From a virus: a stretch of DNA of 64,000 nt. The notes beneath the pieces are model-generated. The model was given only the letters and a program-made list of their open reading frames with translations. It searched no databases and was not told where the DNA came from. Positions 34,638 through 43,564 of this stretch are shown piece by piece; positions within the stretch are counted from its first letter, which is position 1; each line of letters starts with the position of its first letter. Made by a program: the position numbers and the translations under genes. Location: the IMG/VR virus record IMGVR_UViG_3300023174_000068, positions 62,001-126,000 of that record. The stretch is one strand, 5' to 3'.

Positions 34638-35657
34638 TTAAATTATTTCAACGTCTACTGGTGAATTATATGCAGTGTTAGTAACCCAAACTTCATAGTC
34701 TGTCCCACTAAAACCGTGTGAGTTAACAAAAGGTGATGATGTGCGAACCCTAGTAAACGCCGTATTAATAACTCCATTTACTTTGAATATAGGAGAGGTT
34801 GCTTGAGGAACTGTGGAAGGCCATGCAAATATTAAATACTGACCATTTCCATTTATTGATTTATAGGTTTTTGATTTACTAACTGAAAATTCTTCTCCAT
34901 ATAAAACCCCATTGGCACCTGCTCCAGTAAGTGATAATATAGCAGAATCAGTACATAAAGAGGCTACAGAAGAAGCCGAGCCTGGATAAAGTGTTAAATT
35001 AGGATTTCCAATAGAAGTCAAATTTATCTTTCCCCAATATATTTTATTTTGCCAATATAAAGTTTGTGTTCCAGTAACAACATTAACACCATCTGAAACA
35101 GAAATTATAAAAGAATTACTCTCTGAGGCTGTAATTGGACTGAGACTATGAGTAGCCGTCGAGACGTGTGACCCAGAGTATGGAGGAAACGACTTTGCCA
35201 CAGAATCAACAGTCAATGTACCAGGAATAAGAGCTACAGACCCAAGAGTCACATTATAGTTAAGAGTAACTGACAAAGGAGAACCAAACTCCAACACACC
35301 ACTACCTATAGAAGAAATAGAAGGCTCGGGTTGAACATAGGGGTAAAAAACACGGTCTAAAAGTTGTTGAATAGTACCACTAAAAGTAGAACCCTGAGCT
35401 ATACCTCCAACATTACCAGTATAATATGAAGGCGTTGATGAGTTATAAGTAACAGAGGCACTACCCAGACCTGCTAAGCTCGCTGAAAAAGAATCAATTT
35501 TTTGCCACAGAGTATAAGTAACATCTCGAACATTGAAAGCATCAATAGCTCCTGAATTGTTATCCAATAAACCAAGCAACAATTCGTCTAACGTAGAAAA
35601 TTCATGACTGACAGAAACAGTGGACCCGGAAACAGAGTATGTACCAATTAAAGCCAT
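34638..35657 (-). CDS. Fibre-associated structural protein
   Basis: This 339-residue protein is rich in Ser, Thr, Gly and Val. It has an N-terminal helix (STLDELLLGLLDNNSGAI), GTIQQLLDRVFYPYVQPEP and Ig-like beta segments after it. The pattern recurs in baseplate/fibre adaptor proteins of Bacteroidetes T4-like phages. It lies 10 nt upstream of the long fibre gene on the same strand and is preceded by TTAATATATAATC. No enzymatic motif is visible. Confidence 0.6.
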   Translation of the reverse strand: MALIGTYSVSGSTVSVSHEFSTLDELLLGLLDNNSGAIDAFNVRDVTYTLWQKIDSFSASLAGLGSASVTYNSSTPSYYTGNVGGIAQGSTFSGTIQQLLDRVFYPYVQPEPSISSIGSGVLEFGSPLSVTLNYNVTLGSVALIPGTLTVDSVAKSFPPYSGSHVSTATHSLSPITASESNSFIISVSDGVNVVTGTQTLYWQNKIYWGKINLTSIGNPNLTLYPGSASSVASLCTDSAILSLTGAGANGVLYGEEFSVSKSKTYKSINGNGQYLIFAWPSTVPQATSPIFKVNGVINTAFTRVRTSSPFVNSHGFSGTDYEVWVTNTAYNSPVDVEII

Positions 35658-35733
35658 TTAAAGATAAGTTTTGAGATTATATATTAAAAATGGAAACCTC
35701 AAATATAAATATTATAACATGATGTTTCATGAA

Positions 35734-36429
35734 TTAACAAACAAATAGGTAGAAGTTTCCTATTTTGGATTCGAAGTCCCACTCTTCCCCTAGTTCGCTG
35801 GATAGGATACGAGTAATTATTTCCTCTGTAAGCCCGGACTCTAACTTCTTATTTAGTTTTTCACTGTCTATGATTTCAGACAATTGTATATTAACCCCAG
35901 GCATCACTTCTTTTAATTCCTTTGATGTTTTGTCCATTATTGACTCCATTATGTTGAATTTAATCAAGTCTATGTCTTCTTTGTCAAAAACAACCACAAG
36001 CAAATCGGTCCCATTCCAATCTATGACTTTGAACAAGTGTTTTTTTGAATCTACTATATCTATTGAGCTGAGGTCGATATCAAAATAATCTGAAATGCTT
36101 TTTTCATGAGATAATTCAGAATTTTCGATTCCTTTAAATATATCGGATTCGATTTGGTTATTCTCATCTATAAATTTATAATTCTCAAATGTCAAAACTC
36201 CATCAGATTCTAAGGCACATCTATCTTCTATCACATCTCTAAGGATTTTATCAGTCCCTGAAATCTCATTTAATCCGTTTCTTGATAAAAATTGTTTGAA
36301 TCTTTTACTACCAGGATTTAAATAATTCATCAAAGAGGATGGTCTAATACCCCATTCGTTGATATATTCATCAACTAACTGGTTTACTCTTTGGTAGTAC
36401 TCGTTGGCTTCTTCTCTATTTGTTATCAT
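35734..36429 (-). CDS. Unknown protein, 231 residues
   Basis: Not recognised. Acidic, with ANEYYQRVNQLVDEYINEW at the start and many Ile/Asp/Glu stretches. Its start codon overlaps the stop of the zinc-ribbon gene upstream by 4 nt (ATGA-type coupling). No membrane segment or catalytic motif is visible. Confidence 0.5.
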   Translation of the reverse strand: MITNREEANEYYQRVNQLVDEYINEWGIRPSSLMNYLNPGSKRFKQFLSRNGLNEISGTDKILRDVIEDRCALESDGVLTFENYKFIDENNQIESDIFKGIENSELSHEKSISDYFDIDLSSIDIVDSKKHLFKVIDWNGTDLLVVVFDKEDIDLIKFNIMESIMDKTSKELKEVMPGVNIQLSEIIDSEKLNKKLESGLTEEIITRILSSELGEEWDFESKIGNFYLFVC

Positions 36430-36680
36430 TTACGTTGAAAAAATTTTCCGTATTTTAATGATTCTTGCATTTTTTGAGATTCCATTTCTTTTAAAGATTC
36501 AAACTCTTCTTTGCTCAGTTCTTCTATATTTGTTGAATTACAATTAGTGCAATTAGTCAAAGTTGCAGTATTCTCTTCGATATTTTGGTCACAATCATCA
36601 CAATGATAATACAATTCTTGTCTATTACCGCTTAGCGTTTTTCCATAATCAAATGTTTCAAAAGTCTTAATTATTTTCAT
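36426..36680 (-). CDS. Small zinc-ribbon protein, putatively packaged
   Basis: MKIIKTFETFDYGKTL is the capsid-targeting-like segment. It is followed by a zinc ribbon, HCDDCDQNI then NCTNCNSTNI (two CxxC knuckles). The C-terminus QESLKYGKFFQRK resembles the ends of two or three other putative internal proteins. It begins 4 nt after TTAATATATAT on the minus strand. Confidence 0.6.
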   Translation of the reverse strand: MKIIKTFETFDYGKTLSGNRQELYYHCDDCDQNIEENTATLTNCTNCNSTNIEELSKEEFESLKEMESQKMQESLKYGKFFQRK

Positions 36681-36726
36681 ACAATATATATTAATTTTTA
36701 TTATTGTCTTTTATATGCTAACATTT

Positions 36727-36738
36727 TTAATATATAAG
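36727..36738 (+). promoter_or_regulatory. TTAATATATAAG promoter-like element
   Basis: This copy ends only 2 nt before the ATG at 36741. If it is a promoter -10 box, the transcript would be leaderless or nearly so. Confidence 0.5.
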
Positions 36739-36740
36739 AA

Positions 36741-37643
36741 ATGAATCTGTCTCAATTAAAAGATTTTTATAGCAGAAAGCCTATCGAATTTGTTGTTAAA
36801 GAAAATTACGAACTTATTGAAGATAATGAGTATATTCCGAGATTTTCTTTGAAAAATATAAAAGAAATTGCAAATATTCCAATAAATAGTCCGATAAAAT
36901 ACTCAGATGATATTATTTCCAAAGCAATCAAATACGGAATGATATTTTTAATCAATTATAAGGGTGAAGAAGATACTCACTTTTCAGGCCACGAAAGAGT
37001 AATCTATCCGATGGTGCTTGGAAAATCCTCTAAAGGAAAAAACTTATTAAGAGGTTGGCACTTAAACGGTTGGTCTGTTTCAAGCAAAAGACACATCAAT
37101 AAAATTTGGCGATTATTTAGAACTGATAGAATTTTATCAATGACTTTTACCGGTTCCTTTTATCGACTACCGCCTGCAGGTTACAATATGAATGATAGAG
37201 GAATGCGTGGTGGTATCATTTCAAAAGCAGACTTTAATGAGATTAGGCGAAACCAACAAAATTTAGTCAAGCAAAATAAAATTCAAAATAGAGAAGAAGT
37301 TGAGATGGGAACCCCAGAAAGATCATTTGCGTCAATTCGGGTTAAAGATACAAAATCAGAATTAGACCTTTTGAAACCCTTAGAGAACGCTTACATTAGT
37401 AGTTCAAAAGATAAATCGGTTCTTAGAATATCCTTTCTCAGAAGTATTTTTGGAAATAAATACGTAGCGGTTTTAGGCGCTATGGGTCAACCAGGAAATA
37501 CTATAAAAGTCTTTGTAGACGATGGGACTCAATTAGGAGTATTTAAGGTTATGGATTCGGTAACTGGAGATGTATTGAAGAGTATAAAAAATGTCAAAGG
37601 TAATTCTAAGTATGAACTTTACTTATTTGACAGAAAGATATAA
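36741..37643 (+). CDS. Conserved phage protein with WYL-like segment
   Basis: This 300-residue protein's middle region (ERVIYPMVLGKSSKGK then LLRGWHLNGWSVSS and IWRLFRTDRILSMTF) has the Y-P, R-x-W and R-F-R-x-D-R-I pattern of WYL-type ligand-binding SH3-like folds. A conserved PPAGYNMNDRGMRGG loop follows. The C-terminal 100 residues form a separate beta domain. It terminates at a shared bidirectional terminator. The function is unknown, and nucleic-acid sensing is only suggested by the WYL resemblance. Confidence 0.5.
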   Translation: MNLSQLKDFYSRKPIEFVVKENYELIEDNEYIPRFSLKNIKEIANIPINSPIKYSDDIISKAIKYGMIFLINYKGEEDTHFSGHERVIYPMVLGKSSKGKNLLRGWHLNGWSVSSKRHINKIWRLFRTDRILSMTFTGSFYRLPPAGYNMNDRGMRGGIISKADFNEIRRNQQNLVKQNKIQNREEVEMGTPERSFASIRVKDTKSELDLLKPLENAYISSSKDKSVLRISFLRSIFGNKYVAVLGAMGQPGNTIKVFVDDGTQLGVFKVMDSVTGDVLKSIKNVKGNSKYELYLFDRKI

Positions 37644-37673
37644 AAAAACCCGAACTTTCATTCGGGTTTTTTT
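37644..37673. terminator. Bidirectional terminator
   Basis: Stem ACCCGAA / TTCGGGT with flanking A and T runs, located between two convergent genes (36741 plus, 37692 minus). It can act on both. Confidence 0.9.
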
Positions 37674-37691
37674 CTTATCAATTTTTCAGTA

Positions 37692-38426
37692 TTATCTAAA
37701 ATTTTTAAATCTTCTCAAACTTTCTTTTTGAATTTCCTCAGGCATTTCATTCTTCATCTCATCATCTGCCTCTATTTCGTCATTTTTCATGTGATTGTTG
37801 TCATCTGACACATCATGGTCCATCATCTTGTGGTCGTGGACGTGGTGAGGATCTTCGTGTGTTGCAAAGAAGTTGAATACGTGTTCAATGTTTTCGGCTG
37901 CTACAGAAATATGATCTGAAGCCCAGTCATGCTCACTTAAAATATGGTCTAACATCTCTTCATCCATTTCTAGTAATTCATCCACTAATCTTTTAATAGT
38001 TTCTAAATTTGAAAAAAACATATAGTTTTGAGTCTCTTGGTGTTCCTTCAAACTCTTAAGTGTTTTTGCCAAATTGGCTCTTTTTTTCATCAAAGCTGTA
38101 ATAGTTTTCTCTTCACCTTTTACTTTGATTTTAGTTCCAACCTCTCCGTCTACAATTCTTTTTAGAATACCATCAGGAATTTTTTCATCCATATCATACC
38201 CTAATTGCTGGTGAAGAGCGCCCTTTTTCATTTTAGTGTCTTTAATCCACTCGTTATTTTTTTTCTCAGAATGTGGCATCATTTCTTCTTCCATTTCTCG
38301 GCACATCATTGATAATTCAGCATTAGAGCAGTTTACTAAGTCTCTCATAGAGTGACCGTTTTTACACAACATATTACACATCTCTTCTCGAGACATATAA
38401 TTTTCAAAAGTTTTTATAATTTTCAT
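37692..38426 (-). CDS. Putative internal head protein, His/Met/Glu rich
   Basis: Begins MKIIKTFENYMSREEM, nearly identical to the start of the zinc-ribbon protein at 36680, so the segment is a module. The body is helical and acidic. It contains DPHHVHDHKMMDHD, a His-rich metal-binding-like stretch, and ends QKESLRRFKNFR. No enzymatic motif. TTAATATATAA lies just upstream on the minus strand. Confidence 0.6.
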   Translation of the reverse strand: MKIIKTFENYMSREEMCNMLCKNGHSMRDLVNCSNAELSMMCREMEEEMMPHSEKKNNEWIKDTKMKKGALHQQLGYDMDEKIPDGILKRIVDGEVGTKIKVKGEEKTITALMKKRANLAKTLKSLKEHQETQNYMFFSNLETIKRLVDELLEMDEEMLDHILSEHDWASDHISVAAENIEHVFNFFATHEDPHHVHDHKMMDHDVSDDNNHMKNDEIEADDEMKNEMPEEIQKESLRRFKNFR

Positions 38427-38459
38427 TTTGTTATTTTTTTTTATTATATATTAAATAAT

Positions 38460-39608
38460 CTATATTAAAATATTCACCACTTCAGGATAGTATCTACACA
38501 CTTCTTCATTCTTATTATCATACTTAATAACAGAAAGCACATATCTCATAGCATTTAATCTGCCAATTTTCTTGTCATTAGAATTTATCACAACCCATGG
38601 ATTTTTGGTAGTAGATGTCTGTTGAAACATTTGCCTTTTGAAGTTTCCAATAATCTCAAATTTATCTAAAACCTTTGCGTCGTTTGGAGAAAACTTCCAA
38701 TATTTTAATGGTGATTGTTGACGTAACTCAAACCTTTTAATTTGTTTATCCTGAGTAATAGAAAACCATAATTTTATTAAAATAACACCATTTCTGTTTA
38801 TTTTTTCTTCCCATTTGTTAACATTAGACATAAAATCTTGATATTGGTCTTCACTGCAATATCCCATAGCAGGTTCTACAACCGCTCTATTATACCAACT
38901 CCTATCAAAGAAAACTATCTCACCACTATTTGGTAGATGCTTTTCGTATCTTGAAAACCAGTTATTTTTTTCTTCTTCTGTTGGAATCCCCAAAGCAACA
39001 ACTCTAAAGCCCTTTGGGTCTAAATATTCTGTAAACCTCTTTATAGTTGAACCCTTACCGGCGGCATCCCTTCCTTCAAACACAATTGCTATTTTCTTTC
39101 CGGTTTTTTTAACCCACTCTTGAAGTTTTAACAACTCAATTTGAATTTGATATTTTTCTGACTCGTATTTTTCTCTACCAATTATCGAACCCTCACCTTC
39201 AAATTCATCAAAGTGACCGGAGTTTCCACCCCTAAGCAGATTCACTCTTGCTTCTACCGAGGTGTAATATTCATCAAAAGTTTCTCTAATTTTACGTTTT
39301 GTGTTTCTATTTTTAAGTTCAAGAATTTGATTTACTTTTCTTAAAAAAGTTTCAACATTTAACTCTTCCACAAATTCCGGCGTGAATTCATTATTTAACT
39401 CGCGCATAATGACCGGAATATCAACTTTTTCTAAATCTCCAAAATTTAGCTGCTCGGTTTCTTGATCGTAGCTGATACTAGATAGAATATACGTTCTGTA
39501 TTCAGTTAGTCTGTGTAAAAAATTATCTTTCAACTTTTTAAGAGATTCTGGGTCTAGATCAGAAACTCTGAGATCTTCTAAGATAAAGTTTTGAAATCGT
39601 TTTAACAT
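38460..39608 (-). CDS. ppk2: Polyphosphate kinase 2 (PPK2), putatively packaged
   Basis: PPK2 uses polyphosphate to phosphorylate nucleotides (or the reverse). Walker A is EGRDAAGKGS (residues 178-187), Walker B FFDRSWYNRA (233-242), and the lid region has RRFELRQQSPLKYWKFSP, all diagnostic. The kinase core spans residues 150-382. The first 145 residues are an extra helical domain beginning MLKRFQNFILEDLRVS, a capsid-targeting-like segment with ILE|D as a possible protease site. Phage PPK2 could use the host polyphosphate store to regenerate (d)NTPs. Delivery from the virion is inference. Confidence 0.9.
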   Translation of the reverse strand: MLKRFQNFILEDLRVSDLDPESLKKLKDNFLHRLTEYRTYILSSISYDQETEQLNFGDLEKVDIPVIMRELNNEFTPEFVEELNVETFLRKVNQILELKNRNTKRKIRETFDEYYTSVEARVNLLRGGNSGHFDEFEGEGSIIGREKYESEKYQIQIELLKLQEWVKKTGKKIAIVFEGRDAAGKGSTIKRFTEYLDPKGFRVVALGIPTEEEKNNWFSRYEKHLPNSGEIVFFDRSWYNRAVVEPAMGYCSEDQYQDFMSNVNKWEEKINRNGVILIKLWFSITQDKQIKRFELRQQSPLKYWKFSPNDAKVLDKFEIIGNFKRQMFQQTSTTKNPWVVINSNDKKIGRLNAMRYVLSVIKYDNKNEEVCRYYPEVVNILI

Positions 39609-39724
39609 GCAGAAAATATTGCTTTTAGTTATATATAAATTTTATGAAACAGGAATTTTAAAACCACATTTGAAATAAACAAAAACAAAGATCTATGATA
39701 GAATAAAAAACTATCATGTTGTAA

Positions 39725-40135
39725 ATGGAAAAGGTAGATAAATTTATTGAATTTTTAATTGACAACAGGTCAGATAGTCGAATAAAAATCAGTAAAAAAA
39801 TCAAATATGGTTTTAGATATTATTTTTTAGTTTTTGAAATTGATCCCGCACCAAATAAAAACACACCTTATCCTTACCGAGAAAGAATGGAAATAATTTT
39901 TGATGGTAGAAATAGATGCATTGAAGTTTATAGAGAAGATGAAGAAAATCCGATAGTTATAGAAAACGATACACTACTTGACAAATGGTCTAATAAAATA
40001 GAAGAGATATTATCAGAAAATATTGAAGACAAAGTTTTAGAAGTATTTAATGACTCTCTAAATAAATGTTTTAATAAAAACTTATACAGAGATCTGCAAA
40101 TTTTAAAATTATTTAAAGAAGATGACACCATATAA
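39725..40135 (+). CDS. Unknown protein, 136 residues
   Basis: Not recognised. It contains KYGFRYYFLVFEIDPAPN and an acidic C-terminal half, and probably forms a small alpha/beta domain. It overlaps the following gene by 14 nt. Upstream it has an AT-rich leader but no clear TTAATATATAA element. Confidence 0.5.
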   Translation: MEKVDKFIEFLIDNRSDSRIKISKKIKYGFRYYFLVFEIDPAPNKNTPYPYRERMEIIFDGRNRCIEVYREDEENPIVIENDTLLDKWSNKIEEILSENIEDKVLEVFNDSLNKCFNKNLYRDLQILKLFKEDDTI

Positions 40136-40616
40136 CCAAGAAGAGTTAGATAGAATCGCCAAAGCAAAAGAAACTAATGATAAATTAGAAGAATTTTTTA
40201 ATGAAAAAAGACTTGAGTGGAACAAACAAATCGAACCCCTATTCTCTGTTATTAAAATAGACCTGACACAATCTACATCAGCAAACAAAATCTTAGAAGC
40301 ACAGGCTTTAGCTCTTACATTTAGACAACAAATTGGTGAACAAATTAATTTTTTTCTAAATAAAAGGAGTCGAGAAACGACTAAAATCAAAAGGCTACGA
40401 CAAGATAAATTTATTTTCTATGCAACAGGATTTGGAATAAAAACCAACTTAGGAGAAAAAGGAATACTTATTGATGGTCATTTAGCCGAAAACGACCGTA
40501 TTTTGGAATTGATTGAGTCGTATATTGAATTTCTAAGAGACACCACAAAAAACTTAGAGTCATTAGGGTATTCAATAAAAAACATGATAGAGTTGATGAA
40601 CTACTTAGGTCGATAG
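40122..40616 (+). CDS. Unknown helical protein, 164 residues
   Basis: Predominantly alpha-helical, with EELDRIAKAKETNDKLEEF and RETTKIKRLRQDKFIF, and a central Q-Q-I-G-E-Q segment. The basic/acidic alternation suggests a helical bundle such as a small structural or recombination-mediator-like protein, but no family is recognised. It overlaps the previous gene. Confidence 0.5.
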   Translation: MTPYNQEELDRIAKAKETNDKLEEFFNEKRLEWNKQIEPLFSVIKIDLTQSTSANKILEAQALALTFRQQIGEQINFFLNKRSRETTKIKRLRQDKFIFYATGFGIKTNLGEKGILIDGHLAENDRILELIESYIEFLRDTTKNLESLGYSIKNMIELMNYLGR

Positions 40617-40678
40617 TTGATTTAAAAAATTACAAGATCTTGGAAATGGAGCCAGTTTCAAGAACGAATACTTTACAA

Positions 40679-41191
40679 ATGAAAACATTATCAATTTTTA
40701 TCTTCTTTATTTTCTTTCACAACTTTGGTCAAACTGTAAATGATCTAATCATCAAAAAGGTTAATCAATATCGAAAAGAATATAATCTAACACCATTAAA
40801 ATATTCTTCAGAGGCAAAATTAGCAAATAGTCAAATGCTCACCTATATGATTGAAACATCAACAATGCCTTTAGACCATTCACAAAAAATTCCATCTTCT
40901 TTTGGAAAAACTTTTGATAATTTTTCTGACAGGATTACATATCTATATGGTTACAATTATGAATATATTGGTGAGAATTTATGCACTTTTGATGATAAAA
41001 AAACAGATGAAGAAAGAGCAAATAAAGTATTAGAAATATGGAAAAAATCTCCAGCACACAACGCTCTTTTACTTAGTGTAAAGTATGACGGTGTTTGTGT
41101 TGGATCCAAAGTATCAAACACAATTTATTATGGTAATTTGTATTACGAAAACACCCCAACCTTTTATTGTGTTTTAACAATGTATAAATAA
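40679..41191 (+). CDS. Secreted CAP-domain (SCP/PR-1-like) protein
   Basis: MKTLSIFIFFIFFHNFGQ is a signal peptide, so ATG 40679 is preferred to 40640. The CAP fold follows: VNQYRKEYNLTPLKYSSEAKLA, DHSQ (first His), YIGENL (Glu-Asn), WKKSPAHNALLL (second His) and YYGNLYYENTP at the end. Bacterial CAP proteins are secreted and sometimes act as peptidases or lipid binders. In a phage it would act in the periplasm or outside the cell. A weak terminator-like hairpin follows. Confidence 0.82.
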   Translation: MKTLSIFIFFIFFHNFGQTVNDLIIKKVNQYRKEYNLTPLKYSSEAKLANSQMLTYMIETSTMPLDHSQKIPSSFGKTFDNFSDRITYLYGYNYEYIGENLCTFDDKKTDEERANKVLEIWKKSPAHNALLLSVKYDGVCVGSKVSNTIYYGNLYYENTPTFYCVLTMYK

Positions 41192-41244
41192 TATAAAACC
41201 ACATCTTTTATAGGTGGGTTTTTAATTTTTGTATACAAATCGTT

Positions 41245-41345
41245 TTACAATTTATTAAATGTGTCTGCGAAAGATTGTCCGGATTCTTTTGCCGAAACTT
41301 CAGCGGCTGTGGCCTGTTCTTCACCTCTTTTAAAGAAGGCGACTA
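41245..41345 (-). pseudogene. Short coding remnant
   Basis: Minus-strand frame VAFFKRGEEQATAAEVSAKES followed by GQSFADTFNKL and a stop at 41247-41245. The composition looks like real protein, with Ala/Glu and few of the Lys/Asn/Ile runs of random AT-rich DNA. No start codon lies between it and an in-frame TAA just upstream, inside the end of the 42443 gene. It is probably the tail of a gene lost by deletion, or an unannotated exon of a broken gene. Confidence 0.35.
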
Positions 41346-42443
41346 AACTCTTTTATTCCATTTAGTCTCAACTCCAAGTTTCTTTAATTCTAAATGACCG
41401 TCAGAACAATCATCACACAACTCTTCTTTTCCATGATAATAAACCAAAATGTCGCCATTGCAGAAATCACACTTCTCTTTTTTACCCCAAACGTCTTTTA
41501 ACTTGAAACCCCTTTTTAGACTAACATTAGACAATTCATCTTTGTCTTTTGACAAAAAAGCCATAGTGTCCACATAAGGATATGTTGAAAAATCACCTTT
41601 AACCTTTACGGTGCAAACACCGTTTACTTCAGAGCCTTTATAAATAAACTGCACACTTTGATTGATATAAGAAACATTATATTTTTTATACATCCAATCA
41701 TTTTCGTCTGCAAATTTTCTAAATTTTATGATATCAGAATCACGATTTGTATAAACGCGGTCCATTAAAAATTTTGTAGGGGCAGGAGATTCTTTTAACT
41801 TCCAAACAAGTGCTCTCCCGTGAATTTTCCCATCTACGTCAATTAAAATAAGTAGTTTTACTTTTGTTTCATTTTCTGTATAAAGTTTGAAAGTTTTTTT
41901 TCCTTCATCTTTCATACAAGATCCACCTAGTGTACCCCCACTGGAAAAATAGTTTTCTAATTTATAGTATTTTGCAATTTCGTCTCCGGCGACCAATTTA
42001 AATTGCAGACCAGACTCAGTAGTTGCTTTAAATGCATTTACAAAATCTTCTAAATCTTTATCACTGATAGTCACACCAAGTTGTGTTAGCATGTATCTAA
42101 TTGCTCTTCCTACTTTTAATTCCGACCTACCGGGCATCTCATAGGGAAGTGCCGGACTTTCATCTTCATTCCAGTCATCCCAGGGAATTCTATTGGAACT
42201 TATAAAGGTAACTTTATCGTCTTTATCACTTAGATCAAAAAAGTTTTGAGATAACTCACCAACCTCTTTTTCACCAATAGCACTAAGTAAGATTTCAGCA
42301 ATTTCACCACTTCTACCTCCCAACACTTTGATTTCTCTAAGTTTAAATATTAAATCTGACGCGCATTCAATATAAGCCTCTGAAACACTTAATAAGTGAA
42401 AAAGTAAATTTTGGAATCTAAAATCGCTATATTTTTTTAACAT
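41343..42443 (-). CDS. Conserved T4-like phage protein with C-terminal zinc ribbon
   Basis: The segment GTLGGSCMKDEGKKTFKLY then LLILIDVDGKIHGRALVW and KFLMDRVYTNRDSDI matches a family common in T4-like phages. It has a conserved Ser-Cys-Met and G-R-A-L-V-W but no assigned function. A zinc ribbon (KCDFCNGDI ... LCDDCSDGH) lies near the C-terminus. The start MLKKYSDFRFQNLL weakly resembles the capsid-targeting-like segment. Confidence 0.6.
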   Translation of the reverse strand: MLKKYSDFRFQNLLFHLLSVSEAYIECASDLIFKLREIKVLGGRSGEIAEILLSAIGEKEVGELSQNFFDLSDKDDKVTFISSNRIPWDDWNEDESPALPYEMPGRSELKVGRAIRYMLTQLGVTISDKDLEDFVNAFKATTESGLQFKLVAGDEIAKYYKLENYFSSGGTLGGSCMKDEGKKTFKLYTENETKVKLLILIDVDGKIHGRALVWKLKESPAPTKFLMDRVYTNRDSDIIKFRKFADENDWMYKKYNVSYINQSVQFIYKGSEVNGVCTVKVKGDFSTYPYVDTMAFLSKDKDELSNVSLKRGFKLKDVWGKKEKCDFCNGDILVYYHGKEELCDDCSDGHLELKKLGVETKWNKRV

Positions 42444-42489
42444 ATATGGGTATATATTAATTTGAACAAAATAATTTTAGCTCCGGTGG

Positions 42490-42873
42490 TTAATCCTTCT
42501 TTTTTCTTCTTTTAGCGCGAGCATTTCGCACGGCTTTTGCTTTAGCCCACAAATCAGAATCCGCTTTTCGAGCACCACCAGCACCGGTGATAAAAGAATT
42601 AACTCTACCAGTGGCCCACGCTTGTTGAGGGGTTCCTGGACGATGGCCTGCGTTCCAGGCGGCGCTTCCGCGCTTATAAACTTTTTTTAAAATACCCATC
42701 GGAATCCCACTTTGTCTTGATTTTTTTCTAATCATTTTTGCCGCTTTTGAGCTTGGATTATCAACTGATCCAGCCGTTGCTTCCTCTAATATAAGTATAT
42801 CTTCGACTAGATAAAGATATTTTTGGTAATCTAAATCATCTGAAAACGATTCAAAGGTCATTAAATTTTTCAT
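42490..42873 (-). CDS. DUF5824-like protein, putatively packaged
   Basis: Start chosen at 42873 (MKNLMTFESFSDDL) because it restores the capsid-targeting-like N-terminus and lies 1 nt after the upstream stop. A longer ORF would run through that gene. The C-terminal 80 residues (SRQSGIPMGILKKVYKRG, AWNAGHRPGTPQQAWATGRV, ending RNARAKRRKKK) match the DUF5824 pattern seen in phage head-gene neighbourhoods. The strongly basic tail suggests nucleic-acid contact. Confidence 0.68.
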   Translation of the reverse strand: MKNLMTFESFSDDLDYQKYLYLVEDILILEEATAGSVDNPSSKAAKMIRKKSRQSGIPMGILKKVYKRGSAAWNAGHRPGTPQQAWATGRVNSFITGAGGARKADSDLWAKAKAVRNARAKRRKKKD

Positions 42874-42874
42874 A

Positions 42875-43477
42875 TTATTTATCACCAAACATTTTTTGAT
42901 AGGCTTTGGTAGCCGATGATTTTTTAGTTTTAACTCTTTTACCCTCTCCACCTTTTCCTGATTTATAATCAGCATCCCAATCTTTTTTATACTCACTTTT
43001 TCCAGCAAAAGTATCGATTTCTTTTTTCATTTTACCGGGATGTGGTCCGGCTAAATATTTTCCAGGTATTTTTCTACCCTTATATCTTTCTGATTTTCTC
43101 CTTTCTAGTAATTCACCCTTAACCTCGTTTATTAAATTTAAAATATCTTTTTCGATGACTTCAAGTCCAGCTGCTTCTTGGTCCTCGGGTGTGTCACCGT
43201 CTAATTCATCTTCAAAAAGCAATTCGTTGTCAACAAATTTTTTAACAACATATGGCGTGTCTTTTTTCAAATCTAATTCATATCTATACGGTGTTTTGTC
43301 GACTATAAAGTTTACAACTAAATATTCGCCGTTTTTATCACTCCAGTTGTAAACTAATTCACTCTCAAAATCCCCATTTTGTAGATTTGATATTAAATCT
43401 TCAATTTCTTGCATTTTTGCCTGAACATAACTCTGTTGAGATTCTACAAATTCCCTAAACATTTTAACTTTAGACAT
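42875..43477 (-). CDS. Putative internal head protein, 200 residues
   Basis: Begins MSKVKMFREFVESQQS (capsid-targeting-like, with FVE|S as possible cut). It has a beta-rich middle (GEYLVVNFIVDKTPYRYEL) and a basic Gly/Lys-rich C-terminal third (YKGRKIPGKYLAGPHPGKMK). It is coupled with the DUF5824-like gene. TTAATATATAA (43482-43492, minus) ends 4 nt before the start. Confidence 0.58.
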   Translation of the reverse strand: MSKVKMFREFVESQQSYVQAKMQEIEDLISNLQNGDFESELVYNWSDKNGEYLVVNFIVDKTPYRYELDLKKDTPYVVKKFVDNELLFEDELDGDTPEDQEAAGLEVIEKDILNLINEVKGELLERRKSERYKGRKIPGKYLAGPHPGKMKKEIDTFAGKSEYKKDWDADYKSGKGGEGKRVKTKKSSATKAYQKMFGDK

Positions 43478-43481
43478 ATAA

Positions 43482-43492
43482 TTATATATTAA
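43482..43492 (-). promoter_or_regulatory. TTAATATATAA promoter-like element (minus strand)
   Basis: Exact match to the consensus, oriented toward the gene that begins at 43477. This shows that the motif keeps its direction relative to the gene on both strands. Confidence 0.5.
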
Positions 43493-43564
43493 TTTTTATT
43501 TTTATTAAAAAACTTATTTAAAAAATCTTTAAACATTTACAATTTTAAGTAATACTAATATAGT

